Positions 23,085 through 31,745 of a stretch of 40,207 bases of DNA are shown piece after piece. Every line of letters begins with the position of its first letter. Position 1 is the stretch's first letter. This DNA is from an uncultured Thermomicrobium sp. Lineage in GTDB: Bacteria > Chloroflexota > Chloroflexia > Thermomicrobiales > Thermomicrobiaceae. The position numbers and the translations under genes were made by a program. The stretch is taken from contig CALIMB010000062.1 of assembly GCA_938028665.1 (NCBI GenBank), positions 1-40,207 of the forward strand. The letters run 5' to 3'. Below the pieces are notes generated by a model. The model saw nothing but the letters and a program-made list of their open reading frames with translations, did no database searches and was not told the origin of the DNA.

Positions 23085-23683
23085 TTCTCCCCCTTTGCCA
23101 CAAGACGGACATCGATGAGGTCGTCTGGTGTGTCGAGGTCAAAGGCGAGCGCCGAAGCCCATAGCTCACGAAGCGTACACCGAGCGCGGAGTGCTGCCAG
23201 GCGATGATGACGACGACTCTCCAGACCGAAGGCTGGTGGGATGACATCTGGGGGCGCGAGGGCCAGCAGGTTTGTCCCGGTGCCGCGCCGATCGGGTGCA
23301 AGGACGATGCCGGGTGGCTCGAGGAGAGCGAGCGCGGTTTGCACAGGTGGGGCAGTGAGGAGGGGAAGATCCCCATGGACAACTAATAGAGCTGGATAGC
23401 CAGCACGCAGCGCAACGTGCTGCGCCGCGCGAATCGCCGCATTAAGTCCTGGTTGGGGCTGGAGCAGTGGGTGAGCGCCCCACCTGACAACGAGGGAGGC
23501 GACATGGGAATCGGGTGTTACGACAAGTACCTCTGCAACGTCAGGTACGCTCTGGAGAGCCTCAATAGTGCGCCGCGTTAATTGCAGGACAAGAGACTGG
23601 CGGGTCGCTGGATCGAGCGCTGAGGCGAGGCGGCTCTTGGCATGCTCCAGTTGTTGGATAGGGATGACTGCGAGTGTGCGCAT
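23060..23683 (-). CDS. cofC: 2-phospho-L-lactate (or PEP) guanylyltransferase
   Basis: A 207-residue nucleotidyltransferase of the CofC/FbiD family. It activates a three-carbon phospho-acid (phospholactate or phosphoenolpyruvate, depending on the organism) with GTP for F420 side-chain assembly. The N-terminal [16 protein letters not shown] is the family version of the GTP-binding start. VVHGDLPLL holds the metal-binding Asp, and [13 protein letters not shown] followed by FGLESRRHH is the CofC signature. ATG 23683 overlaps the cofD stop (TGATG). The neighbouring nitroreductase suggests the PEP-based route, which needs a reductase step. Confidence 0.9.
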   Translation of the reverse strand: MRTLAVIPIQQLEHAKSRLASALDPATRQSLVLQLTRRTIEALQSVPDVAEVLVVTPDSHVASLVVRWGAHPLLQPQPGLNAAIRAAQHVALRAGYPALLVVHGDLPLLTAPPVQTALALLEPPGIVLAPDRRGTGTNLLALAPPDVIPPAFGLESRRHHRLAALRARCTLRELWASALAFDLDTPDDLIDVRLVAKGEKWRVDRQQ

Positions 23684-24669
23684 CAGGAGGGAGCTCCACG
23701 GAGGTCTAGAGCAAACGTGAGTGTCTGGCGGGCAAGGCGAGCGCGGTCGGCCTCGTCACGCATCAGCGCATCGGTGACAAACGGACGGATACCAAGTTCG
23801 GCAATAGCAGGAGCGAGGTGGGCGTCAGCGTGGTCAAGAACCAGGCCATCAAGGAAGTCCTGGTAAAGACGGGCGATACCGAGAGGGGACACCTCGTGAC
23901 CAAGACTGGCCAGCATCCGATCAGCGGGCCCTTTGAGAGCACGGCCGGCGACAATCGGGCTGACCGCGACGATAGGAGTGGCAAGTTCTCGGAGCAGCTG
24001 ACGCATGCCAGGGAGAGCAAGGATTGGGCCGATGCTCACGATCGGGTTCGACGGGGCGAGGACGACTACGTCGGCGTGGAGGAGTGCTTGCCTGACTTCA
24101 GGGGTGGGGCGGGCCTGCATGATTCCCTCGAAACGCACAGCACGGACAGTGTCCTGCTGACGACGCCGGACAAAGTATTCCTGGAACGGTAGAGGACCAG
24201 AGGGCGTTTCCACAATGGTACGGACTGGTTCGTCGCACATGGGGAGGATCCGTGCGGCGACGCCGAGCGCAGTGGCAAGTTCTGCAGTCACCTCGGTCAG
24301 TCGGATCCCCTGCCGGAGGCGTTCGGTGCGAAGAATGTGCGTTGCGAAATCTCGGTCGCCGAGCCAGAACCAGGTAGGGCGGCCATAGCGGCCGAGCATA
24401 CCGAGTGTGTGGGCGGTGTCACCGAGAATCCCCCACCCGGTCACTGGATTCGCGATACCAGCGAGCGTGTAGAGAACGGTATCGAGGTCAGGGGAGATAG
24501 CGAGGCCGTAGAGTTCAAAGTCATCTGCGGTATTCACGATGACGCAGAGACGGTCCCCGAACCCGAGGAGGGCGAGACCGTGGGCGAGCTTAGCTCCGCC
24601 AACACCGCCGGCAAGTACAACGACGAAGCCGGTTCTTTCGGATTCCTGCGTCAATGGGTGCTCCTTCAC
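23683..24669 (-). CDS. cofD: 2-phospho-L-lactate transferase
   Basis: A 328-residue CofD/FbiA enzyme that joins the guanylylated three-carbon unit to the deazaflavin Fo, giving (dehydro-)F420-0. Family hallmarks are [16 protein letters not shown] (residues 17-32), [14 protein letters not shown] with Asp49/Asp50, and [14 protein letters not shown] with Asp61 and Asp63. The start is uncertain: GTG 24669 begins the longest frame, but GAAGGAG lies just inside it, so a later TTG near 24654 is an alternative. It heads an operon with cofC, the transporter, the nitroreductase and the nuclease. fbiC and cofE are not in the window. Confidence 0.92.
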   Translation of the reverse strand: MKEHPLTQESERTGFVVVLAGGVGGAKLAHGLALLGFGDRLCVIVNTADDFELYGLAISPDLDTVLYTLAGIANPVTGWGILGDTAHTLGMLGRYGRPTWFWLGDRDFATHILRTERLRQGIRLTEVTAELATALGVAARILPMCDEPVRTIVETPSGPLPFQEYFVRRRQQDTVRAVRFEGIMQARPTPEVRQALLHADVVVLAPSNPIVSIGPILALPGMRQLLRELATPIVAVSPIVAGRALKGPADRMLASLGHEVSPLGIARLYQDFLDGLVLDHADAHLAPAIAELGIRPFVTDALMRDEADRARLARQTLTFALDLRGAPS

Positions 24670-25138
24670 CTCGTCACTGTGCCAGTGCGAGCGATCCCGC
24701 GTGCTCCTGCGGTTCCCGCGGGCGCTGCAAGGGATGCTACTGGTTCACCGCGGGAAACGGCAATGGCTGCTGCGGGATGGGCGGGCGGTCTAGCTTGGAG
24801 TGAAGGAGGGGGATGGAGGTGGTAGCTCCTTTGCCGATGAAAGGTTCCTGGGGAAGGACGACGGCTCAGGGATGGAGAGTCTAGCGTGCTCCAGCATGTG
24901 GCGACGCCTTTTCGCTTCCAAAGCAGACCTTTGCGAAGGATAGATAACGAGACCGGAGTGCAGATGAGAGTGGGGATCCTCGGAAAGAAGTGAAGATGAT
25001 GGTCGGTGGTTGAGTAGATGTTCAGCGGTACAAGGCAGGGGAGCACGACGGTGACCCTATTCGATTATAGTTGACGTTACAATCTTGCACTGGGAAAATA
25101 GTGTCATCTGTGAAATCCCCCACCGAGGAGGTACCACG
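24670..25138. other. Divergent intergenic region upstream of cofD
   Basis: About 470 bases separating cofD (-) from the small Cys-rich protein gene (+). It contains perfect 9-base inverted arms TTCCCGCGG (24713-24721) and CCGCGGGAA (24748-24756) in the cofD leader, 44-87 bases before the start codon. A TTGACG at 25071-25076 may be the -35 of the rightward gene. No gene is supported. Confidence 0.5.
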
Positions 25139-25396
25139 ATGGAAGCTCGCCAGGTCGAGCGGGTGCTTAGGCATCTTTGTAGCAAGGGGCTTTGGGGCGA
25201 CGTTCGGCAGTGGTGTGAATCAAGGTATGACTGCGTGTACGTCGTGACCTGCCCGGATTGTGGCTGCTGTTTCGTCCTAAGTGAGGCCGAGTTTCAAGAA
25301 CTGGTGGAACGGAGTGCGATGCTGCAGGTGTGCGGTGTTCCACCGGATCGGCTGGATGTGCGCGTGCCTTATCCAGTACCACCGTTTGCTCGCTGA
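25139..25396 (+). CDS. Small Cys-rich protein with CPDCGCC motif, unknown function
   Basis: An 85-residue soluble protein that I do not recognise. A basic N-terminal half is followed by VTCPDCGCCFVLSEAEF, in which CPDCGCC (Cys40, Cys43, Cys45, Cys46) could bind a metal as half of a zinc ribbon. A further Cys follows at about residue 65 (QVCGV). The ATG at 25139 has an excellent GAGGAGGT ribosome-binding site, the main reason to accept the gene; an upstream ATG at 25085 has none. Its last 28 bases overlap the convergent gene on the other strand. It stands alone on the plus strand. Confidence 0.65.
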   Translation: MEARQVERVLRHLCSKGLWGDVRQWCESRYDCVYVVTCPDCGCCFVLSEAEFQELVERSAMLQVCGVPPDRLDVRVPYPVPPFAR

Positions 25397-26043
25397 ACGG
25401 GAGGTGGATCGCTCCCGTTCTGGCCTGCTGTAGGAGTTAGCCGGAGGTTCTCGGCGGTCTGGAGAAGCGTAGCGATCGCGGCCTCAGCGATGGCGGTGGC
25501 GAGGTGTTCCGGAGGACCGTCGACCACGATGAGACGGCGTGCCGAAGTGCGTCCGCGGTAGGCAGGGATATTCAGCGGGTGACAGATCACTGCAGTGAAG
25601 GGTGAAGGATCGAGGCGATGTCGGTGGGGCTCGAGCTCGGGAACGGCGGGGAGCAGATCGACGAGTATGGTGTGGAAGTGTGGGCGTGTGAGTTGTCCGA
25701 CCCAGTATGCGAGGTTTTCGTCGACGCCCAGCTCGACCAGTGCGAGATCGGCAGTGGCGAGGGTGCGGCCGAGCCATTCGACAAGATGTGCACCGGAGCG
25801 GTGCTCAACTGTGTGATAGCGGAGCTCGGGCCACGCGGTTGCCAGCTCCCGGAGGGCGGCTACCCCGCGGCGGCGAAGAGCCTGGACCGTAAGGGGATTC
25901 CCGCGCTCCTCTAAAAAGATAGCCTCCTGACCATGCTGCGCAAGAAAGCGGCCAAGGAGGCGGAATACTTGGGCGGGTGGGTGCTCCTCAACGGCGACCA
26001 ATGAGCGAACGAAGAGAACCCAATGGAAGCGAGGGGATATCAC
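25369..26043 (-). CDS. Protein of unknown function beside the debranching-type glucosidase
   Basis: A 224-residue soluble protein. The N-terminal half reads as an alpha/beta fold with FRLLGRFLAQHGQEAIFLEE near residues 27-46, vaguely like the N-terminal domain of CgeB-type glycosyltransferases. The rest contains PHFHTILVDLLP and RRLIVVDGPP. It starts 3 bases from the stop of the upstream glucosidase gene, so the two are co-transcribed, hinting at a carbohydrate-related role. The C-terminal tail is low-complexity and overlaps the convergent small gene by 28 bases. No function is assigned. Confidence 0.7.
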   Translation of the reverse strand: MISPRFHWVLFVRSLVAVEEHPPAQVFRLLGRFLAQHGQEAIFLEERGNPLTVQALRRRGVAALRELATAWPELRYHTVEHRSGAHLVEWLGRTLATADLALVELGVDENLAYWVGQLTRPHFHTILVDLLPAVPELEPHRHRLDPSPFTAVICHPLNIPAYRGRTSARRLIVVDGPPEHLATAIAEAAIATLLQTAENLRLTPTAGQNGSDPPPVQRANGGTG

Positions 26044-26046
26044 CGA

Positions 26047-28287
26047 TCACCTCCGCGGTTCAGCAGATGTCGCTGCGAGGACGACCGTGATCTCTGGGTC
26101 GCACTCGACCTCAATCAGATAGCGGCCATTGTGCCGGCGAATGGCAAGGTCGATGTGTGAGCCAGCGAATGAGACACCCTCTAACTCGACTTCGTTAAGC
26201 CATGGGGGAAAGGCGGGGCGCAACGTAAGCCGGCGCTCGGCTGCGCGGGCCTCTGCGCCGAGCAGGATACGGAGAAGGAAAGGTAGCGTACCGGCTGCCC
26301 ATGCCTGAGGACTACAGCTCACGGGATAGGAGATGGGGACCATGCATTCAGCTTCATCGCGACCAAAGCCGCAGAATAATTCTGGCAACCGATAGTAGGG
26401 GAAGCTGGTTGCCACCTCGAGCAGGTCGCTGACTAGCTGAAGCGCTTGGCGGTCGAAACCGTACCGGCGGAGACCAGCGACGATAAGAGCGTTGTCGTGA
26501 GGCCAGATGCTGCCGTTGTGGTAGCTCATGGGATTGTAATGGGGCATCCCGCGCGCCAGAGTGCGGATACCCCAGCCTGAATAGAGGTCGGGATGGAACA
26601 GTCGTTCGACAAGCTGGGCGGCGCGGGCCGGACTGACGATCTCGCTCCAGAGGCAGTGGCCGGGATTGGAAGAGATAGAGGTGACGAGACGACCGCGGCC
26701 GTCTACTGCCTGCCCGTAGAAGTGCTCGGGATCGTTCCAGAAGGACCGTTCAAAACGCTCACGGAGCTGCTCAGCGTCAGCGCGCAGACGGGCAGCGAGC
26801 ATGTGGCGAGTGTTTCCACCGAAGCGTTGGAGGACAGTGGCCAGCATGCGCTTGGCCTGAAAGACGTAGCCTTGAACCTCGACTGCGGCGATGGGTGGGA
26901 CGGGTTCGCTCCCGTCTGGGAAAAGGAGTGAGTTGTGGCTGTCCTTCCAGTTCTGGTGCTGCAGGCCGCGCGGCGAGACTTTCCCGTAGTCGACAAATCC
27001 GTCGCCGTTATGATCGGCATAGTGATCGATCCAGTGGAGCGCAGCCTCAACGAAGGGGAAAAGTTCGTCGAAGAGCGTTGGTGTTCCAAGCCAGTCCATG
27101 AGTTCGCAAAAGGTGACGATGAAAAGCGGTGTCGCGTCAACGGTACCGTAGTACGGGCTGTGGGGCGTTTCACCGAGCCGGACCATCTCACCGAAGCGGA
27201 GTTCATGGAGGATCTTGCCAGGTTCTTCTTCGGTCCAGGGATCAACTTTCTTCCCTTGATAACGTGCTAAGAAACGGAGCGTTTCCAGCGCGAGCTGTGG
27301 CGAGAATAGCATCATCTGCAAGCTGACGATGAGGCTGTCGCGGCCGAAGGGAGCGACAAACCACGGGATTCCCGCAGCGACGAGACGCCCGCCTGGAAAG
27401 GGAGTGAGCAAGGCACGTAAGTCCTCGAGGCTCCGTTGTAGCGCACGATCAAGGAATTCGTGGTCGGTGCGGACGCGGGCGAAAGAGATGGTGGTACTTT
27501 CGGCTGGTTCAATGAGCCGCGAGACATCGGGAATGCGCACGGCGATGCGGCGTTCCAGGAGTTCCCGGGGTACAGCACGGAAGGTGAGACGCTCGCTTCC
27601 GTGTGCTGGGAGAGTGAACCGAAAGAGGGCAAATGCGCGTGGGGGATGAGCGGCTGCAGAGGCTCGGATCAACTGATCGTGACCGGGGAGGAGCATACGG
27701 GGGATAGCCAGATCGGCGAGGTGTGTGGTACCGGCCTCGGTAGTCACGATGTCTGGGGGACGACTAAAAACGATTTCAGTCTCGAGTACAACGTCGTCAG
27801 GGGCGCGATAGGCCAGGCGAAGTTGCTGGCCATCATGGTGCGGGAGGAGGATGTGCCCGCGTGGACGTTCGCGTGGGAAACCACGCACCTCGAAGATATC
27901 GAGGAAATCGGCGGCGAAGACGAGCGCCAGTTCGACCGAAACGGGGAAGGTGTTGTAGTTGTCAAGGGTGAGTTCTTCCTCGAGTGTTCCAAGGCGAACG
28001 ATTCGGCACCGCCGCAGGGCGATAGTGTGGGCAAGAACATCGCGACCAGCGTGGTCGCGGAAAACGGTGTTGCCGAACTCGAAGATGGCTATATCAGTTC
28101 GTTCAGCTGACGAGTCGAAGAATTCTGGTTCTTCGCCATTCAGGAGCAGCCAGAGCTCACTCAGGAAGCGGGTATCACGCGCGTAAACTCCCGCACCGGG
28201 GAAGGTGCGGCGCAAGTCTCCCCGTTCGTCGCTGACGACGAACAGTTCACCATCTTTCAGAATTCGGGCGTCGCGTGCCAGCCCCAT
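26047..28287 (-). CDS. Amylo-alpha-1,6-glucosidase (glycogen-debranching type)
   Basis: A 746-residue cytoplasmic glycosidase. Residues 1 to about 210 form the N-terminal GDE beta-sandwich domain, opening with ARILKDGELFVVSDERGDL. Residues from about 280 to 700 are an (alpha/alpha)6 barrel of the GDE/trehalase type with the conserved FVAPFGRDSLIVSLQMMLF, YYGTVDATPLFIVTFCELM and SYHNGSIWPHDNALIVAGL. It would hydrolyse alpha-1,6 branches of glycogen-like or storage glucans. No signal peptide is present. I use ATG 28287, which aligns with the usual family start; an in-frame GTG at 28314 is possible. It is 60 bases downstream of the glutamine-synthetase-like gene. Confidence 0.88.
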   Translation of the reverse strand: MGLARDARILKDGELFVVSDERGDLRRTFPGAGVYARDTRFLSELWLLLNGEEPEFFDSSAERTDIAIFEFGNTVFRDHAGRDVLAHTIALRRCRIVRLGTLEEELTLDNYNTFPVSVELALVFAADFLDIFEVRGFPRERPRGHILLPHHDGQQLRLAYRAPDDVVLETEIVFSRPPDIVTTEAGTTHLADLAIPRMLLPGHDQLIRASAAAHPPRAFALFRFTLPAHGSERLTFRAVPRELLERRIAVRIPDVSRLIEPAESTTISFARVRTDHEFLDRALQRSLEDLRALLTPFPGGRLVAAGIPWFVAPFGRDSLIVSLQMMLFSPQLALETLRFLARYQGKKVDPWTEEEPGKILHELRFGEMVRLGETPHSPYYGTVDATPLFIVTFCELMDWLGTPTLFDELFPFVEAALHWIDHYADHNGDGFVDYGKVSPRGLQHQNWKDSHNSLLFPDGSEPVPPIAAVEVQGYVFQAKRMLATVLQRFGGNTRHMLAARLRADAEQLRERFERSFWNDPEHFYGQAVDGRGRLVTSISSNPGHCLWSEIVSPARAAQLVERLFHPDLYSGWGIRTLARGMPHYNPMSYHNGSIWPHDNALIVAGLRRYGFDRQALQLVSDLLEVATSFPYYRLPELFCGFGRDEAECMVPISYPVSCSPQAWAAGTLPFLLRILLGAEARAAERRLTLRPAFPPWLNEVELEGVSFAGSHIDLAIRRHNGRYLIEVECDPEITVVLAATSAEPRR

Positions 28288-28347
28288 CGTTCCATCCGAC
28301 CCAGTCAGGACCACCCGACTTGGAGCAAGTGTAGCGGGATGGCGGAG

Positions 28348-29697
28348 CTAGATGAGCTCGCCGTACTCCTCCCATTCATAGGAATCGATGCGACGATACC
28401 AGTCCGTGGTGCCGTAGTCGGGGCAACGGCGCTGGCACTTCTCTGCATCCCAGCGCTTCACGGCAACGTAGGTTTGGATGAAAGGCTGTCCGAGGAGCTC
28501 ACAGAGAACCGTATCGGCTTCAAGCGCGTCGAGTGCTTCCTCGAGCGAGCGGGGCAGGGGAGGAAGCCCTTCGAGCCAGCCCACATCCTTCTGGATCGGC
28601 GCGGGGGGTAGCAGGCGTCGCTGGATGCCGTCCCAACCCGCGGCGAGCGAAGCAGCTAAGGCGATATAGGGATTGGCAGCTGCACCGCCCAGCCGGTTTT
28701 CGATCCGAGCTTTTGGCCCCAGTGCGTCAGCGGGGATGCGGAAGGCGGCGGAGCGATTGTCATACCCCCAGCAGATGGAAGTTGGGGCGAAGAGTCCAGG
28801 CTGATAGCGCTTGTAGTCGTTTGGGGTCGGAGAAAACAGCGCGATGAGTGCAGGGGCGTGGTGGAAGAGGCCGCCGAGGAAATGCCACGCGAGCTCGGAG
28901 AGCCCATAGCGACCGTTCGGGTCAGCAAACAGATTGTTACCGGTGTATGGATCGATCAGGCTGTGGTGCAGGTGGGTTCCAGAGGCTGCTTGGTCAATGA
29001 ACGGCTTAGTCATGAAGGGAGCGAGATAGCCATGCTTCCCTGAGACCTCCTTGACGACGGTGCGGAAGGAAAAAGCTTGGTCAGCAGCGGCCAGGCCGTC
29101 AGCAGGACTGAAGGTGATCTCAAACTGACCGGGAGCGTTCTCGACGCTGAGAGTCGAGACCTCAATGCCATGCGCCTCGAGTGCGGTGAGCAGTTCGTCC
29201 CGCCACGCTGGATCAAAATTATTGCGGACAGTCGAACAAATCTGCTTATCGCGGAAGACAGGCTCGCGAGTTTCCTTGTGCAGAAGGTAGAACTCGTATT
29301 CGAAGCCACTACGAGGCATCCAGCCGTGCGATCGGTAGAGTTCGACAATGCGGCGACAAACCACGCGGGGGTCTTCGGGTGCCGGGGCATTGTCGCGATA
29401 GAGATCACCGAGGACGCGGGCTTCGCCAGGCGCATAGGGGAGAATAACCAGGGTATCCAGATCAGGGCAGAGAAGGTAGTCAGGGGGTGGTAGTCGCTCT
29501 TCGAGTGGGATGTCCCAGCCAGAAGCGTCCTGAAGTAACATGCCGCCGTAGAAGTTGAGCCCCTTCTTGGCGTACAACGGGAATTTGGCGAGAGGTACGC
29601 TCTTGGAACGAGCGATACCATGAGTGTCGGCCATCTCAAAGCGGACCCAGCGTACGCCAGCCGCTCGTAACAAACGTGTTACGGTCGCGATATCCAT
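28348..29697 (-). CDS. Glutamine synthetase family ligase
   Basis: A 449-residue GS-I family enzyme with the N-terminal beta-grasp domain (residues 12-100) and the catalytic barrel. Metal- and substrate-binding residues are present: Glu133/Glu135 (GFEYEFYLL), Glu193 (GQFEITF), HLHHS at 242-246, NDYKRY at 293-298 and NRSAAFRIP at 314-322. I do not find the canonical adenylylation loop. The length and the divergent NDYKRY (usually NSYKRL) suggest either an ammonium-assimilating GS of the short type or a gamma-glutamyl-amine ligase. ATG 29697 follows GGAGGATTT. It leads into the glucosidase gene. Confidence 0.88.
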   Translation of the reverse strand: MDIATVTRLLRAAGVRWVRFEMADTHGIARSKSVPLAKFPLYAKKGLNFYGGMLLQDASGWDIPLEERLPPPDYLLCPDLDTLVILPYAPGEARVLGDLYRDNAPAPEDPRVVCRRIVELYRSHGWMPRSGFEYEFYLLHKETREPVFRDKQICSTVRNNFDPAWRDELLTALEAHGIEVSTLSVENAPGQFEITFSPADGLAAADQAFSFRTVVKEVSGKHGYLAPFMTKPFIDQAASGTHLHHSLIDPYTGNNLFADPNGRYGLSELAWHFLGGLFHHAPALIALFSPTPNDYKRYQPGLFAPTSICWGYDNRSAAFRIPADALGPKARIENRLGGAAANPYIALAASLAAGWDGIQRRLLPPAPIQKDVGWLEGLPPLPRSLEEALDALEADTVLCELLGQPFIQTYVAVKRWDAEKCQRRCPDYGTTDWYRRIDSYEWEEYGELI

Positions 29698-29863
29698 AAA
29701 TCCTCCTGCAGTTACCGATATGGCGCGGTGCGTGGGCGAGTTGGATCAAGCCAAGCTACGAGGACAACGCCTGAGCCGCGATGTCTCTCTCCTCCCGACC
29801 AACCCATACGGCCAGAGTATACCGATAGGCAGGGCCGGTTCGGCAAGAGGACGCCTGAAGAAC

Positions 29864-30559
29864 TCAAGAGGTGCGGCAACTGCGTGATGTTGTCGGCCCA
29901 AGCGGTGCTTGCGACGTGTGAGGATCGCGACTTCCGTCCGGCTCGATGGTGAATGGGGTAGAGCGGATGGCTCGACGCTCTCGCCAGAGGTGCAAGGCAG
30001 AAGGAGTGAGCGAAACGAGAACAATGCCAAGGACGATCGGAAGAAGATACTGATCGACTCCGGGGATGGCGCTGCCGAGCCAGTAGCCGGTAAGCGTGAT
30101 GCCGATGGCCCAGAGTGCTGCGCCAGAGACATTGGCAAGCACGAAACGGCGATAACGCATGCGTCCCATCCCGGCGACGATGGGGGTACCAGTACGAACG
30201 ATTGGAATAAAGCGGGCAAGGATGACTGCTTTCCCACCATGACGTGCGAAGAACTGTTCCGCCCGGTAGAGATAGCGCTTCTTGAAGAAGCGGGTATCCT
30301 CGCGTTGGAGGAGTGCACGGCCGACGCGCAAACCGCAGGCATACCCAACCTGGTCACCGGCGACAGCAGCCAGGAAGCAAGCAACGACGAGCCAGCGGAT
30401 GTCGAGATACCCCTGGGAGGCGAGAAAGCCGGCAGTGAAAAGGAGCGAATCGCCCGGTAGGAAGAGGCCGATCAAAAGACCACTCTCGGTGAAGATGATC
30501 GCCGCAACCCCGAGGAGACCAATAGTGCGGATAACTGTGACGAGGTCAAGGTGCGGCAT
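29864..30559 (-). CDS. DedA-family membrane protein
   Basis: A 231-residue DedA/VTT-domain membrane protein; the family is implicated in phospholipid flipping and envelope homeostasis. Hallmarks are ESGLLIGLFLPGDSLLFTAG (residues 25-44), AVAGDQVGYACGLRVGRAL and LARFIPIVRTGTPIVAGMGR with the functional Arg residues. There are about five hydrophobic segments. The C-terminal 45 residues are hydrophilic and poorly ordered. The ATG at 30559 has GGAGGACGC directly upstream. It is followed on the same strand, 166 bases later, by the GS-like gene. Confidence 0.9.
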   Translation of the reverse strand: MPHLDLVTVIRTIGLLGVAAIIFTESGLLIGLFLPGDSLLFTAGFLASQGYLDIRWLVVACFLAAVAGDQVGYACGLRVGRALLQREDTRFFKKRYLYRAEQFFARHGGKAVILARFIPIVRTGTPIVAGMGRMRYRRFVLANVSGAALWAIGITLTGYWLGSAIPGVDQYLLPIVLGIVLVSLTPSALHLWRERRAIRSTPFTIEPDGSRDPHTSQAPLGPTTSRSCRTS

Positions 30560-30921
30560 GCGTCCTCCTTCCCCTGGGGTGGAGTGTAGCGGATCACCGC
30601 AGATCAGGCAGTGTGATGTTCGGATCAGGGTTCATCCTCAGTAGGATGGTCCGAGTCGGCCGGGGGTTGCTGAGGGGGTGCGCAGATTACTCTGAGTTCA
30701 GGGTCGGAGCGGGATAGGTGGTGTGTTCGTGGTGTGCTGCTACAGGGGGCAGTCTGGATGGGATGTTCCGGCTCAATTCTGTGGAATAACCGATGGTATC
30801 AACCGTTCTTTCGAGTAGGCGCATCGGTGCAGAAAAGGCATTGACAGTGAGTCCTTGTTGTGCCATTCCCCACCGTGTTGGATGTGGGAGAAGCGAAAGC
30901 GGGAAGCGAGAAGGGGGGGCC
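30560..30921. other. Divergent intergenic region between the dedA and ridA-like genes
   Basis: About 360 bases. TTGACA at 30841-30846 is a perfect -35 hexamer, but the region 16-18 bases further on (CCATTC) is a poor -10. A GTATCA half-site at about 30797 resembles the zinc boxes but has no partner. Nothing else is recognised. Confidence 0.45.
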
Positions 30922-31380
30922 ATGCAGATCGAACAGAGGCTTGCTGCGCTTGGGATCGAATTACCGCCGGTACCGCCGCCGGGTGGGAACTATGTGCATG
31001 CTGTGCGCACGGGGAATCTTTTGTTTCTGGCTGGGAAGGGCCCGTGGAATCCGGATGGGACAATGCCAACGGGTAAAGTGGGGCGCGACGTGACGGTGGA
31101 GGAGGCATACCAGCATGCACGCTCGGTTGGACTTGTCCTCCTGGCGGTGCTCAAACAGGAACTCGGTGACCTGGACCGCGTGAAGCGGATTGTGAAAGTT
31201 CTTGGGATGGTCAATGCGGTGCCCGAGTTCGACCGGCATCCGGAAGTGATCAACGGGTGCTCAGACCTGTTTGTCGAAGTATTTGGTGAGCGGGGACGGC
31301 ACGCACGCTCGGCAGTGGGCATGGGATCCTTGCCGCGGAATATCACCGTCGAGATTGAGGCGATCGTCGAGGTTGAGTGA
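30922..31380 (+). CDS. RidA/YjgF-family protein
   Basis: A 152-residue RidA superfamily protein; many members deaminate reactive enamine/imine intermediates of amino acid metabolism. The family pattern is clear: GNLLFLAGKGPWNPDG, VEEAYQHAR and HARSAVGMGSLPRNITVEIE, with the imine-binding Arg in the HARSAVG segment conserved. It is longer than canonical RidA (about 125 residues) and fits the longer subgroup with VINGCSDLFVEVFGERG. The ATG at 30922 follows AAGGGGGGG. It converges on the coiled-coil gene, 8 bases from stop to stop. Confidence 0.88.
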   Translation: MQIEQRLAALGIELPPVPPPGGNYVHAVRTGNLLFLAGKGPWNPDGTMPTGKVGRDVTVEEAYQHARSVGLVLLAVLKQELGDLDRVKRIVKVLGMVNAVPEFDRHPEVINGCSDLFVEVFGERGRHARSAVGMGSLPRNITVEIEAIVEVE

Positions 31381-31388
31381 GCTTCCGC

Positions 31389-31742
31389 TCATGAGCCTGC
31401 TTGTGATGGGGCCGAGGGCTCTTCGGCAGGTGAGCTCTCGGCCTCGTCCCGTGAGGCTTGTTCCTCGACCTCCTCGAGTGTCGTCGGCTCCTCCGGGCGT
31501 TCCGGGCTCAACAGTTGACGGACGAAGAGCAGCTCACGGCGGCGGAGGTCCCAAAGCCGCTCCAGTTCAACATTGATCTCGGCGACCCGCTGCAAGGCAC
31601 GCTCACGCTCGAAGAGCATGTCAGGCAGCGCCTGCAGGAGACGACGGCGCTCCTCGGCCAGTTCCTCGATACGCGCGAGGACCGGTGAAGGAAGCCGGAT
31701 GCGTTCTAGTTCGAGCCATAAGAGTTCATCGTTGTCAAACAT
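31389..31742 (-). CDS. Small coiled-coil protein downstream of the AOR gene
   Basis: A 117-residue soluble protein, not recognised. Residues 1-75 are rich in Leu, Arg and Glu with heptad-like spacing (ARIEELAEERRRLLQALP, LQRVAEINVELERLWDL), predicting a coiled coil. The last 35 residues are acidic, Glu/Ser/Pro-rich and probably disordered. It has no Cys and no membrane segment. It starts 3 bases after the stop of the aldehyde oxidoreductase gene, so it is co-expressed with it and could be a scaffold or partner, but nothing in the sequence shows this. Confidence 0.65.
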   Translation of the reverse strand: MFDNDELLWLELERIRLPSPVLARIEELAEERRRLLQALPDMLFERERALQRVAEINVELERLWDLRRRELLFVRQLLSPERPEEPTTLEEVEEQASRDEAESSPAEEPSAPSQAGS

Positions 31743-31745
31743 TGC

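Noticed and set aside
30841-30870. TTGACA as promoter of the ridA-like gene
   Set aside because: The expected -10 position has no hexamer resembling TATAAT, so the promoter is not supported enough to list as a feature.
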